A stretch of 8,735 nt of DNA, taken from contig PWNM01000065.1 in NCBI GenBank assembly GCA_003557825.1, positions 1 to 8,735 on the forward strand, written 5' to 3'. This DNA is from Candidatus Hydrogenedentota bacterium. GTDB taxonomy: Bacteria > Hydrogenedentota > Hydrogenedentia > Hydrogenedentales > SLHB01. How positions within the stretch are numbered: the first letter of the stretch is position 1; each line of letters starts with the position of its first letter. The notes under the pieces are model-generated. The model saw only the letters and a list, made by a program, of their open reading frames with translations. It was not told where the DNA came from and did no database searches. The position numbers and the translations under genes are program-made. Shown here in pieces: positions 1-6,045 of this stretch.

Positions 1-1025
1 AAACTCTTGATGATGGCTCCCAACATCTGTTGTGGACTCTTGCAACTCGACAGATTCGGGATAAACTCGGGGTAAAACTCTTCGACATACTTCGTCCAAC
101 CGGGTGAACAACTGGTCATCATGGGGAGCGGGCCGCCCTCCTTGATGCGTTGCACCAATTCGGAACCTTCTTCCATGATCGTCAGGTCGGCAGAGAATGA
201 GGTTTCAAAAACATGGTCAAAACCCAACTCACGGAAACCAGCCGTCATGATCCCGTTCACATCAACCCCCGGCTTCATACCCAGTTCCTCACCGAGCGTA
301 ATCGAAACGCTGGGAGCATGTTGGACCACTACGAGTTTGTCGGGATTGTCAAGGGCATCGACAACCTCTTTGACATAGCTTTTTTCGCGCAATGCGCCGG
401 TCGGGCATGCCATGATGCACTGGCCGCAGTAAATACAGCTTGAAACGTTTAGGCCTTCATCAAAGGCGGTACAGATGTACGAGTCGCTGCCGCGGCCTGC
501 GAAATCAATGGCCGCCACATTTTGGATTTCCTCGCATACCCGGACGCACTTGCCACAAAGGATGCACTTATCCGGGTCGCGAACCATCGACGGACTCGAT
601 TGATCTTCCTTTTGTTTCCGCCGTTCGCCGCTGTATCGACGCTGACGGACGCCCAGCTCGACAGCCAACCGTTGCAGTTCGCAGTTGTCACAGCGAACGC
701 AATATAGGCAATCGTCAGGGTGATTGGCCAACAACAGCTCGATAATCGTTTTCCGGGCGCGGAGTGCACGCGCTGAATGCGTTTCTACTTTCATGCCGTC
801 CGACACGGGGCATGCGCAACTCGGCTGCAGATTGGGTCTGCCATCAATATCAACGACACACATTCGGCATGCGCCGCTTGGGAAAAGACCATCAATGTGA
901 CATAGGGTGGGTACCTCGATTCCAGCCCGGCGGAGCGCGTCGAGTAGCATTTCGCCCGGCTTGGCTTCAATCTTGCGCCCATTTGCCTCGATGGTCATCG
1001 TCTTTTGTTCTGTGGTTGCGGGCAT
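1..1025 (-). CDS. hydA: [FeFe]-hydrogenase catalytic subunit, HydA/HndD type (N-terminal 341 residues, C-terminus beyond window)
   Basis: This is the catalytic subunit of an NAD(P)-linked [FeFe]-hydrogenase, which interconverts 2H+ plus electrons and H2 in the cytoplasm. I translated the reverse strand from the ATG at 1025-1023. It has a plant-type [2Fe-2S] domain (C42, C53, C56, C70), a His-ligated [4Fe-4S] site (H102-x3-C106-x2-C109-x5-C115) and two ferredoxin [4Fe-4S] sites (C154/157/160/164 and C197/200/203/207). The H-cluster domain then begins, with L1 motif TSCSPGW at 304-310. Family members are about 570-650 residues, so the L2 and L3 motifs lie outside the window. The ATG overlaps the hydB stop (TAATG) and has GGGAG upstream. 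E286, E289, C306 and S326 align with the proton-path residues E279, E282, C299 and S319 of C. pasteurianum CpI. The second L1 cysteine is replaced by S307. The four-cluster N-terminus and the hydB/hydC neighbours support the multimeric type over a monomeric CpI-type enzyme. Confidence 0.95.
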   Translation of the reverse strand, partial: MPATTEQKTMTIEANGRKIEAKPGEMLLDALRRAGIEVPTLCHIDGLFPSGACRMCVVDIDGRPNLQPSCACPVSDGMKVETHSARALRARKTIIELLLANHPDDCLYCVRCDNCELQRLAVELGVRQRRYSGERRKQKEDQSSPSMVRDPDKCILCGKCVRVCEEIQNVAAIDFAGRGSDSYICTAFDEGLNVSSCIYCGQCIMACPTGALREKSYVKEVVDALDNPDKLVVVQHAPSVSITLGEELGMKPGVDVNGIMTAGFRELGFDHVFETSFSADLTIMEEGSELVQRIKEGGPLPMMTSCSPGWTKYVEEFYPEFIPNLSSCKSPQQMLGAIIKS

Positions 1026-3163
1026 TATTTATCTCCCTTCTTGTCGATACGCAGGAGCCGCCTGCCTTCATGCCATTCATCGAATACATCCGACGCGAAT
1101 ACGCTGCGGACCGATCCGGCTTCCTCGCGCGATGTAGTTGATTTTGCTTCAGCCTTTTCTTCCATGCCTGCAATGCGTACGGCGTCGTAGTTGCACACAT
1201 CCATGCATGCGCCGCAGCCGATGCATTTTTCGTCAATAATGTAATGGATCTTGTTTCGAACGCCAATGATGGCGTTGGTTGGGCATTTTTGGGCGCACAT
1301 CGTGCAACCTGTGCATGCTTCATCGTCGATAACAAAGGTCCGCAGCTCGGTGCAGACACCGGCCGGACACTGGCGTTCGTATATATGCGCTTCGTATTCA
1401 TCGCGGAACCAACGCAAGGTACTCAGCACAGGATTGGGAGCTGTTTGCCCCAATCCGCAAAGACTTGTGTCGTTGATAACCTTCGCAAGCCGATTGAGAT
1501 ACATCACGCCCATGAAACGTTCCAAGGCTTCGTTACCCTCTTCGCTGCGACGTCCGCGAGTGATGCGTTTTAGGATCTCCAGCATCCGTAGCGTACCCTC
1601 ACGACAAGGGATGCATTTTCCGCAACTCTCACGCTGGATGAATTCCATGAAGAACTTTGCCACGTCAACCATGCACGTGCCTTCGTCCATCACTACGAGA
1701 CCACCGGACCCCATCATGGCGCCCACCGTTTTGAGAGACTCGTAGTCAATTTCGATGTCGAGATGTTGCTCGGGAATGCATCCGCCAGAGGGACCACCGA
1801 TTTGTACCGCCTTATATGCCTTGCCATCGGGGATCCCGCCGCCAATGTTCATGACCACCTGACGCAGGGTTGTCCCCATGGCCACTTCGACGAGACCCGT
1901 GTTGACAACCTTACCAGACAGAGCAAATACTTTGGTTCCTTTGCTTGTGGCCGTGCCTACAGAGCTGAACCATTCCGCTCCATTGCCTACCAGCAGGGGA
2001 ACGTTCGCCATTGTTTCAACATTGTTTATAATTGTTGGTTTGTCGAAGAGCCCGCGGACCGCAGGGAATGGAGGCCGCGGACGAGGCATGCCCCGTTTCC
2101 CCTCAATGCTGTGGATCAGAGCAGTTTCTTCGCCGCAGACGAACGCGCCAGCACCGGTCTTGATGATGATATCAAGGTCAAATCCGCTGTCGTGGATGTT
2201 ATGCCCCAGCAGGCCATGTTCTTTCGCCTGGGCAATGGCGACATTGAGCCGTTCGATGGCCAGAGGATACTCAGCGCGGATGTAAATGTAGGCTTTGGTC
2301 GCACCAATGGCATAAGCGGCAATCGCCATCCCTTCAAGAAGACGATGGGGATCGCCCTCAATAACGGCGCGATCCATGAACGCGCCGGGGTCGCCTTCAT
2401 CGGCATTGCAGACCAGATACTTCTGGTCGCTCTCGGTGGCCAGGGCGAATTTCCACTTCTTTCCAGCTGGGAATCCACCGCCGCCGCGACCTCGCAGTCC
2501 GCTTTGCTCGACCATGTCACATAGTTCCGGTGGCGTGTAATTTCGAATGGCGTTCGCAAAGGCGGCATACCCTCCGCAGGCCACATATTCATCGATACGC
2601 TTGGGGTCGATTACCCCGCAATTGGCCAAGACCCACCGGGTCTGGGGCGCAAAAAAGGGATGCTCGTCCATAAAAGGAACATGGTCCCACGGTTTCAGCC
2701 CTTCTTGACGGAACTGGACCAGTGCGTGTTCGCGTGGGGCAACGCTTTTATTAAGCACCGATTCCAGCAGCTCGGTCACCTTGCCTTCGGTGATCTTCCG
2801 GAATGAAATACGGGTCCGGCCGGGCAGTTGTATGTCCACCATGGGCTCGACGGCGCACAGGCCGATACACCCTACCTCAACGATTTCCGCATCGATATGC
2901 TTTCGGTTCAGATAGGAACGTATGGCTCGAAGCGTCTTGTGCGCGCCGGCTCCCAGGCCACATGTACCAGCCCCGACAAAAATAACGGGGCGATCAACAT
3001 CGTGACGCTGTAATTGAGCCGTACGCTCTTGAATACGTGCTTTCAGAGTCGCTTCGTCCAACTTCTCGGGATGATCGACCATGCAACTGGCCAGCTGTAC
3101 GGGGATCTGCACGTTCGGGGTATCGCCTTTAGCATTGGAGGTCGTCAGGTTATTCGTCGTCAT
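1025..3163 (-). CDS. hydB: NAD(P)-linked hydrogenase flavoprotein subunit, HydB/HndC (NuoF-like)
   Basis: A 712-residue diaphorase-type subunit that binds FMN and NAD(H) and passes electrons to HydA and HydC. Residues about 58-138 form a thioredoxin-like [2Fe-2S] domain (C68, C99, C103). The NuoF core follows, with the FMN/NAD glycine-rich loop GLRGRGGGGFPAGKKW at 222-237, CNADEGDPGAF from 252 and GAGAFVCGEETALI from 337. The N3-type [4Fe-4S] site is C514/C517/C520 plus C569. H593, C599 and C604 resemble a conserved metal-site region of HydB proteins (inference). The C-terminus carries a 2[4Fe-4S] ferredoxin (C617/620/623/627 and C647/650/653/657), a mark of HydB rather than complex I NuoF. 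Unusual features are an N-terminal extension of nearly 60 residues, a charged tail of about 49 residues after the last clusters, and the absence of the first cysteine in the N-terminal [2Fe-2S] motif. The ATG overlaps hydC by 14 nt with only a weak GAAGAAG ahead, suggesting translational coupling. A later in-frame ATG (residue 28) lacks a ribosome site. Confidence 0.96.
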   Translation of the reverse strand: MTTNNLTTSNAKGDTPNVQIPVQLASCMVDHPEKLDEATLKARIQERTAQLQRHDVDRPVIFVGAGTCGLGAGAHKTLRAIRSYLNRKHIDAEIVEVGCIGLCAVEPMVDIQLPGRTRISFRKITEGKVTELLESVLNKSVAPREHALVQFRQEGLKPWDHVPFMDEHPFFAPQTRWVLANCGVIDPKRIDEYVACGGYAAFANAIRNYTPPELCDMVEQSGLRGRGGGGFPAGKKWKFALATESDQKYLVCNADEGDPGAFMDRAVIEGDPHRLLEGMAIAAYAIGATKAYIYIRAEYPLAIERLNVAIAQAKEHGLLGHNIHDSGFDLDIIIKTGAGAFVCGEETALIHSIEGKRGMPRPRPPFPAVRGLFDKPTIINNVETMANVPLLVGNGAEWFSSVGTATSKGTKVFALSGKVVNTGLVEVAMGTTLRQVVMNIGGGIPDGKAYKAVQIGGPSGGCIPEQHLDIEIDYESLKTVGAMMGSGGLVVMDEGTCMVDVAKFFMEFIQRESCGKCIPCREGTLRMLEILKRITRGRRSEEGNEALERFMGVMYLNRLAKVINDTSLCGLGQTAPNPVLSTLRWFRDEYEAHIYERQCPAGVCTELRTFVIDDEACTGCTMCAQKCPTNAIIGVRNKIHYIIDEKCIGCGACMDVCNYDAVRIAGMEEKAEAKSTTSREEAGSVRSVFASDVFDEWHEGRRLLRIDKKGDK

Positions 3164-3653
3164 CTTCTTCGGCCCTTTCGCGATATTCCTCGAGGAGGTT
3201 ACGCACCGATGCGGACGTCATCGCTGCAAAAAATTCGCCATTGATGCAAATTACCGGCGCTAGTCCACATGCGCCTACGCATGCCACGACTTCAAGGCTA
3301 AACAATCCGTCGCGGCTGGTCTCCCCCGGCTCGATGGACAGCTCGTTTCGGATGGCGTCCAATACCGAGGAGGAACCTTTCACATGGCATGCGGTCCCTC
3401 GGCATACTTGAATGTGGTACGTGCCCAAGGGTTGAAACCGGAACTGGTTGTAAAAGGTCGCCACACCGTAGATCTTGCTCGCCGGTAAATCGAGATGCTC
3501 TCCGATTTGTATAATGGCTTCCTTGGACAAGTACCCGTGTTTCTCTTGAACATCCTGCAACAAGGGGATAAGCGCATCCCGTTTCGCATTAGGATATTCA
3601 TCCAAGACATCTGAAATATCAATTGTTATTTCGCCGTTCACAGACATGGTCAT
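3150..3653 (-). CDS. hydC: NAD(P)-linked hydrogenase [2Fe-2S] subunit, HydC/HndA (NuoE-like)
   Basis: A small electron-transfer subunit of the NuoE (24 kDa) family that partners HydB. It has an N-terminal helical part (DVLDEYPNAKRDALIPLLQ, then KHGYLSKEAI) and a thioredoxin-like fold with the [2Fe-2S] ligands C-x4-C (CRGTAC) and C-x3-C (CVGAC). The sequence GVATFYNQFRF is typical of the family, and the length (about 167 residues) is normal. I chose ATG at 3653 because AGGTGA lies 5 nt upstream. A GTG in the same frame at 3662 would add three residues, but it lies inside that ribosome site. The ribosome site overlaps the rex stop codon, so translation of rex and hydC is probably coupled. The C-terminus ends in an acidic run (EEDDDE) whose codons overlap the start of hydB. 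Confidence 0.95.
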   Translation of the reverse strand: MTMSVNGEITIDISDVLDEYPNAKRDALIPLLQDVQEKHGYLSKEAIIQIGEHLDLPASKIYGVATFYNQFRFQPLGTYHIQVCRGTACHVKGSSSVLDAIRNELSIEPGETSRDGLFSLEVVACVGACGLAPVICINGEFFAAMTSASVRNLLEEYRERAEEDDDE

Positions 3654-3662
3654 TGAACTCAC

Positions 3663-4298
3663 CTATACCCTTTCTGAGATACTCTCGCGTGCGAAATACG
3701 CGACCCGTTCGAGAGCCATTGTCACATCCACGTTCTCCACATATACTCCTTCTCGTACCCAGAGCCGGACCGGAGCAAAATTGACCAACGACCGAACCCC
3801 TGCTCGGCAAAGCTGATTTGTGATCGACTGCGCTTCGGAGGCGGGAACCGCGATTATCGCAACGCGGATATCCTTTTCCTCAATCACCCGAGGCATCTCC
3901 TGGACTGGATAACAACGACAGCCGTGTATCACTCGGTTCACACGGTCGGGATCATTGTCGAATGCCGCAACAATCGAATACTGCGCGCCCCATCCCACAA
4001 AATGGGAAAGAAGCGCCCGACCCAGGTTACCTACACCCACCAAGGCGACGCCGAGGGTATCCTCAGGGTCGAGAAATCGACTGATGCTACGAATCAACGC
4101 GTCGATGTCGTACCCTTTCGCCGGACTACCGCTGCATCCGATGGTCATTACATCGCGTCGAACCTGCGCCGGCGTACACCCGGCGAGTACTGCGAGTTCG
4201 TGGGAAAACACATGGGTTTTCCCTTGGTTCTGGGTTTCTTTGAGCAGACGCCGATATAGTCCCAATCGACCGATTGCCCTGTCCGATACTTCAGGCAT
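3663..4298 (-). CDS. rex: Redox-sensing transcriptional repressor Rex
   Basis: Rex is a dimeric repressor that reads the NADH/NAD+ ratio: NADH binding releases it from DNA, turning on fermentative and respiratory NADH-oxidising genes. The 211-residue length is typical. Residues 1-75 form the winged helix, with recognition region GCTPAQVRRDV at 40-50 followed by GYDI. Residues 82 onward form a Rossmann fold with VGVGNLGRAL at 87-96. AAFDNDPDRV (111-120) and LVNFAPVRLWV (171-181) are family signatures, as is the C-terminal helix with ENVDVTMALERVAYF that swaps between subunits. The start ATG has GGAG about 6-7 nt upstream. It is the first gene of the hydrogenase operon, and a Rex operator lies about 50-70 bp before its start, so autoregulation together with hydCBA is very likely. 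The pairing of rex with hydrogenase genes supports the functional call. Confidence 0.96.
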   Translation of the reverse strand: MPEVSDRAIGRLGLYRRLLKETQNQGKTHVFSHELAVLAGCTPAQVRRDVMTIGCSGSPAKGYDIDALIRSISRFLDPEDTLGVALVGVGNLGRALLSHFVGWGAQYSIVAAFDNDPDRVNRVIHGCRCYPVQEMPRVIEEKDIRVAIIAVPASEAQSITNQLCRAGVRSLVNFAPVRLWVREGVYVENVDVTMALERVAYFARESISERV

Positions 4299-4332
4299 AT
4301 CATCTCCAGCGTCGTAGTTGCCGCAAGTTAAA

Positions 4333-4350
4333 CTGTGAACAAATTAACGT
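4333..4350. promoter_or_regulatory. Possible second, degenerate Rex site next to the main operator
   Basis: The left half CTGTGAA matches the TTGTGAA half-site at 6 of 7 positions. The right half TTAACGT matches TTCACAA at only 4 of 7. The site abuts the main operator, with centres 17 bp apart, and its CTGTGAAC (4333-4340) is the exact inverse of GTTCACAG (4360-4367). A weak second Rex contact is possible, but this is inference. Confidence 0.35.
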
Positions 4351-4367
4351 TGTGAATCCGTTCACAG
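4350..4367. promoter_or_regulatory. Rex operator controlling rex-hydCBA
   Basis: The sequence TTGTGAATCCGTTCACAG matches the established Rex consensus TTGTGAA-n4-TTCACAA at 13 of 14 fixed positions. It lies 52-69 bp upstream of the rex start codon. It overlaps or immediately follows either candidate core promoter, so bound Rex should block initiation of the whole operon. NADH accumulation would relieve this. Confidence 0.85.
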
Positions 4368-4370
4368 AAA

Positions 4371-4399
4371 GTGTGCCACAAACTCCCCCTACCTGTCAA
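4371..4399 (-). promoter_or_regulatory. Candidate promoter for the rex-hydCBA operon
   Basis: On the minus strand a perfect -35 hexamer TTGACA occupies 4399-4394. The best -10 at normal spacing is poor (CACACT at 4375-4370, 18-bp spacer). An alternative pair is TTTCTG and GTTAAT, 16 bp apart, which would place the Rex operator between -35 and -10. In both arrangements the operator falls on or beside the promoter. The exact start site is uncertain. Confidence 0.4.
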
Positions 4400-4410
4400 G
4401 TAGACGGGGG
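4385..4410 (-). terminator. Candidate hairpin terminator for the small membrane-protein gene
   Basis: CCCCC and TAC (4385-4392) pair with GTA and GGGGG (4400-4410) around the loop CTGTCAA, with a small bulge. On the minus strand the stem is followed by AGTTTG, a poor T-tract. It lies about 50 bp beyond the stop of the gene at 4457-4858. The loop contains the TTGACA proposed as the rex -35 element, so either role is tentative. Confidence 0.35.
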
Positions 4411-4456
4411 TTCCGAACCGGCGAAGGGAATACTCGAAAAACAGAAATGGGTGCGG

Positions 4457-4858
4457 CTATCGCGAGCGGTTGACCAAAAAGCGGGAAGAAAGCCCCAAGA
4501 CTAGCAGAACGAGACCAATAGCAACACACGCTTGACCGCCCGCATAGAGGCCGACAGCAATCTGTCCGACCCGCAATACATGTCCAATGATAATGCAGCC
4601 GAGGCCGATAACGGCCAAGATACCGCCTGTAAGTGCATAGTTATGGCGTGATGGTTTCCCATAGGTTGCCAACGGACCGGCCATGGCAGACTCGACGGCT
4701 TCTTCTGAATGAATCCATTCCGGATGAGACTCGAGTTGTTCCAAAAGCCTCAAGCGTAGTTGATACTCTTGCCACGAACGAACGAGTCCACGCACTGCGC
4801 CAATGAATAAGGCGACGATGATTACCACCAGAAGCGTGAACAGAAAAGCAGCACCCAT
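4457..4858 (-). CDS. Small membrane protein with three predicted TM segments, function unknown
   Basis: A 133-residue protein with one hydrophobic segment near the N-terminus (about 3-24) and two near the C-terminus (about 76-94 and 100-126). Between them lies a charged, probably cytoplasmic stretch (RSWQEYQLRLRLLEQLESHPEW, then EEAVESAM). The start is supported by AGAGGA about 5-6 nt before the ATG. The layout of one TM, a charged linker and a TM pair recalls small DUF6249-like proteins found beside ECF sigma/DUF4097 clusters, but I cannot confirm homology. It is divergent from the DUF4097-like gene and shares its 154-bp intergenic region, so joint regulation is plausible. It does not appear to belong to the hydrogenase operon, since a hairpin and the rex promoter separate them. 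Confidence 0.75.
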   Translation of the reverse strand: MGAAFLFTLLVVIIVALFIGAVRGLVRSWQEYQLRLRLLEQLESHPEWIHSEEAVESAMAGPLATYGKPSRHNYALTGGILAVIGLGCIIIGHVLRVGQIAVGLYAGGQACVAIGLVLLVLGLSSRFLVNRSR

Positions 4859-4881
4859 ATAAATCCTCTTCCTTCGTGATT

Positions 4882-4908
4882 ACCCATTCGTAGTATCCGG
4901 GAATGGGT
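4882..4908. repeat. Perfect 8-bp inverted repeat in a divergent intergenic region, candidate operator
   Basis: ACCCATTC (4882-4889) and GAATGGGT (4901-4908) are exact inverse copies around an 11-bp spacer. Arm centres are 19 bp apart, close to two helical turns, which would suit a dimeric regulator. It lies 24-50 bp upstream of the minus-strand membrane gene and about 105 bp upstream of the plus-strand DUF4097-like gene. The regulator is unknown, and an RNA hairpin in the leader of the minus-strand gene is the alternative. Confidence 0.45.
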
Positions 4909-4979
4909 CCGAAACAGATAACCTGCCAACAGCACCTTGCGATTGGTCATGTACAATTAAGACCAGTTCCGGGGCCGGG

Positions 4980-4999
4980 CGGTTTCAAGGACGAAACCG
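4980..4999 (+). promoter_or_regulatory. Stem-loop in the 5' leader of the DUF4097-like gene
   Basis: CGGTTTC (4980-4986) and GAAACCG (4993-4999) form a perfect 7-bp stem with a 6-nt loop AAGGAC. It ends just before the proposed ribosome site GAGAGG (4999-5004; start codon at 5013), so the stem and ribosome binding would compete for at least one base. A possible -10 (TACAAT, 4952-4957) lies upstream, with no good -35. Confidence 0.4.
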
Positions 5000-5012
5000 A
5001 GAGGCGACGGAT

Positions 5013-6032
5013 ATGGTCAAAACATATGGAAATAATACTGGAGGACCGGGCGAGCCCGGCGACTACATTTACCTGATGCTCAAGACACTACTAAAAAGCG
5101 TGATAGCGGCTGTGATGGTGGCCACATTGGTACTCATCATCGCGATCCGCATTGTTGCTCCTGGATTGCCACGCGTAGTCGGTCCGCCAGTGATCCAGCA
5201 AGAGGAACAATTCCGCTGGGATGGCCCCAATGAACTCGCGTTGCGCAATGCCGACGGAATCGTACGCATCACCAAAAGCTCTGGAAATGCCATCGAAGGT
5301 ACCGCCCGAATACGAATCTACCTCCGTGAACCGGGCTACGAAAGTGAAGCGACTCTGCACGCGGCCGATATGGTACACATCACAAAAGAAGAAAAGCGCG
5401 TGGAGATAATAAGCGAGACAACCACCAGACCGGACTTTCTCGAGGTGTATGTCGACTACGAATTTCGAATACCGCCCGGCGTGGACCTGGATATCGTCAA
5501 TGACAATGGGAACGTCTGGATAGGTGACGGCGCCGGCGAGGTTAGTGTTCAAGGACGAAATGCCGATATTGTAGTGGAACGACCACGAGGCGCCGTAGAA
5601 GCCAGTACGCTCAATGGCCGAATTCGAGCGGACTTTCTGCCCGATGGAGCCGTTTTGGATACGGTTAACGGCAATATCTATGCCCACCTGGAAGGAGGGG
5701 CCCTTGAGGCAACGACAACCAATGGAGCCATTGTCCTTCATATGCTCGGGTCTGATCCCAAGGAAGGCCACCTGAGGAGCCAAAACGGGGGTATCACAGT
5801 GGCCGCCGACAACCATATGCCCCTATCGGTTGACGCCCACACCGAATATGGCTCGGTGCGCTCCGATCTGCCGGTCGATGTCACCCAAGGAATGGAAGGA
5901 CGCCAGCGGTTGATCGGATATGTGGGCAATGATGATTCACCCTATCCACCAGCAAAGTTGCATATTGAGACATTAAACGGCAATATCTGGTTAACCCATG
6001 CGCGACGGAGCAGCCGCCGGATGGACAACTAG
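5013..6032 (+). CDS. Membrane-anchored DUF4097-like (putative adhesin) beta-repeat protein
   Basis: A 339-residue protein with a short polar N-terminus, one strongly hydrophobic segment (about 25-48) and a long extracytoplasmic part. That part contains imperfect strand-turn repeats with a TxNGxI core: LDIVNDNGNVWIG (159-171), EASTLNGRIRA (196-206), LDTVNGNIYAHL (215-226), ATTTNGAIVLHM (233-244), LRSQNGGITVAA (254-265) and IETLNGNIWLTH (318-329). Such repeats are typical of the DUF4097/DUF2807 'putative adhesin' beta-helix families. The start ATG has GAGAGG about 8 nt upstream. A second ATG at codon 22 (5076) would put the TM segment right at the N-terminus but has no clear ribosome site. The gene is first in an apparent operon with an ECF sigma factor (13-nt gap), suggesting an envelope-stress role. 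The biochemical function of this family is poorly known. Confidence 0.85.
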   Translation: MVKTYGNNTGGPGEPGDYIYLMLKTLLKSVIAAVMVATLVLIIAIRIVAPGLPRVVGPPVIQQEEQFRWDGPNELALRNADGIVRITKSSGNAIEGTARIRIYLREPGYESEATLHAADMVHITKEEKRVEIISETTTRPDFLEVYVDYEFRIPPGVDLDIVNDNGNVWIGDGAGEVSVQGRNADIVVERPRGAVEASTLNGRIRADFLPDGAVLDTVNGNIYAHLEGGALEATTTNGAIVLHMLGSDPKEGHLRSQNGGITVAADNHMPLSVDAHTEYGSVRSDLPVDVTQGMEGRQRLIGYVGNDDSPYPPAKLHIETLNGNIWLTHARRSSRRMDN

Positions 6033-6045
6033 CTGAGAATCGAAC

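Noticed and set aside
967..1401. 144-codon minus-strand frame overlapping hydB and hydA
   Set aside because: It is a different frame of the same strand across the hydB ferredoxin domain and the hydA start, both firmly identified.
1763..2524. 253-codon plus-strand open frame
   Set aside because: It lies wholly antisense to the NuoF core of hydB, which has clear catalytic motifs, and its own translation shows no domain.
1025..3163. Complex I (NADH:quinone oxidoreductase) nuoE/nuoF locus
   Set aside because: The C-terminal 2[4Fe-4S] domain of the NuoF-like protein, the [FeFe]-hydrogenase gene next to it and the rex gene mark a hydrogenase operon. No other complex I genes are present in the window.
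3636..3643. Extra Rex-like half-site GTTCACAG at the start of hydC
   Set aside because: There is no matching right half at the required spacing, and the bases are explained by coding sequence, so it is probably chance.
4409..4419. Short palindrome GGTTCCGAACC
   Set aside because: It is 11 bp, overlaps the hairpin at 4385-4410, and has no T-tract or recognised motif. It is too short to call.
5091..5816. 241-codon minus-strand open frame
   Set aside because: It is antisense to the DUF4097-like gene, whose regular NG repeats and TM segment mark the real reading frame.
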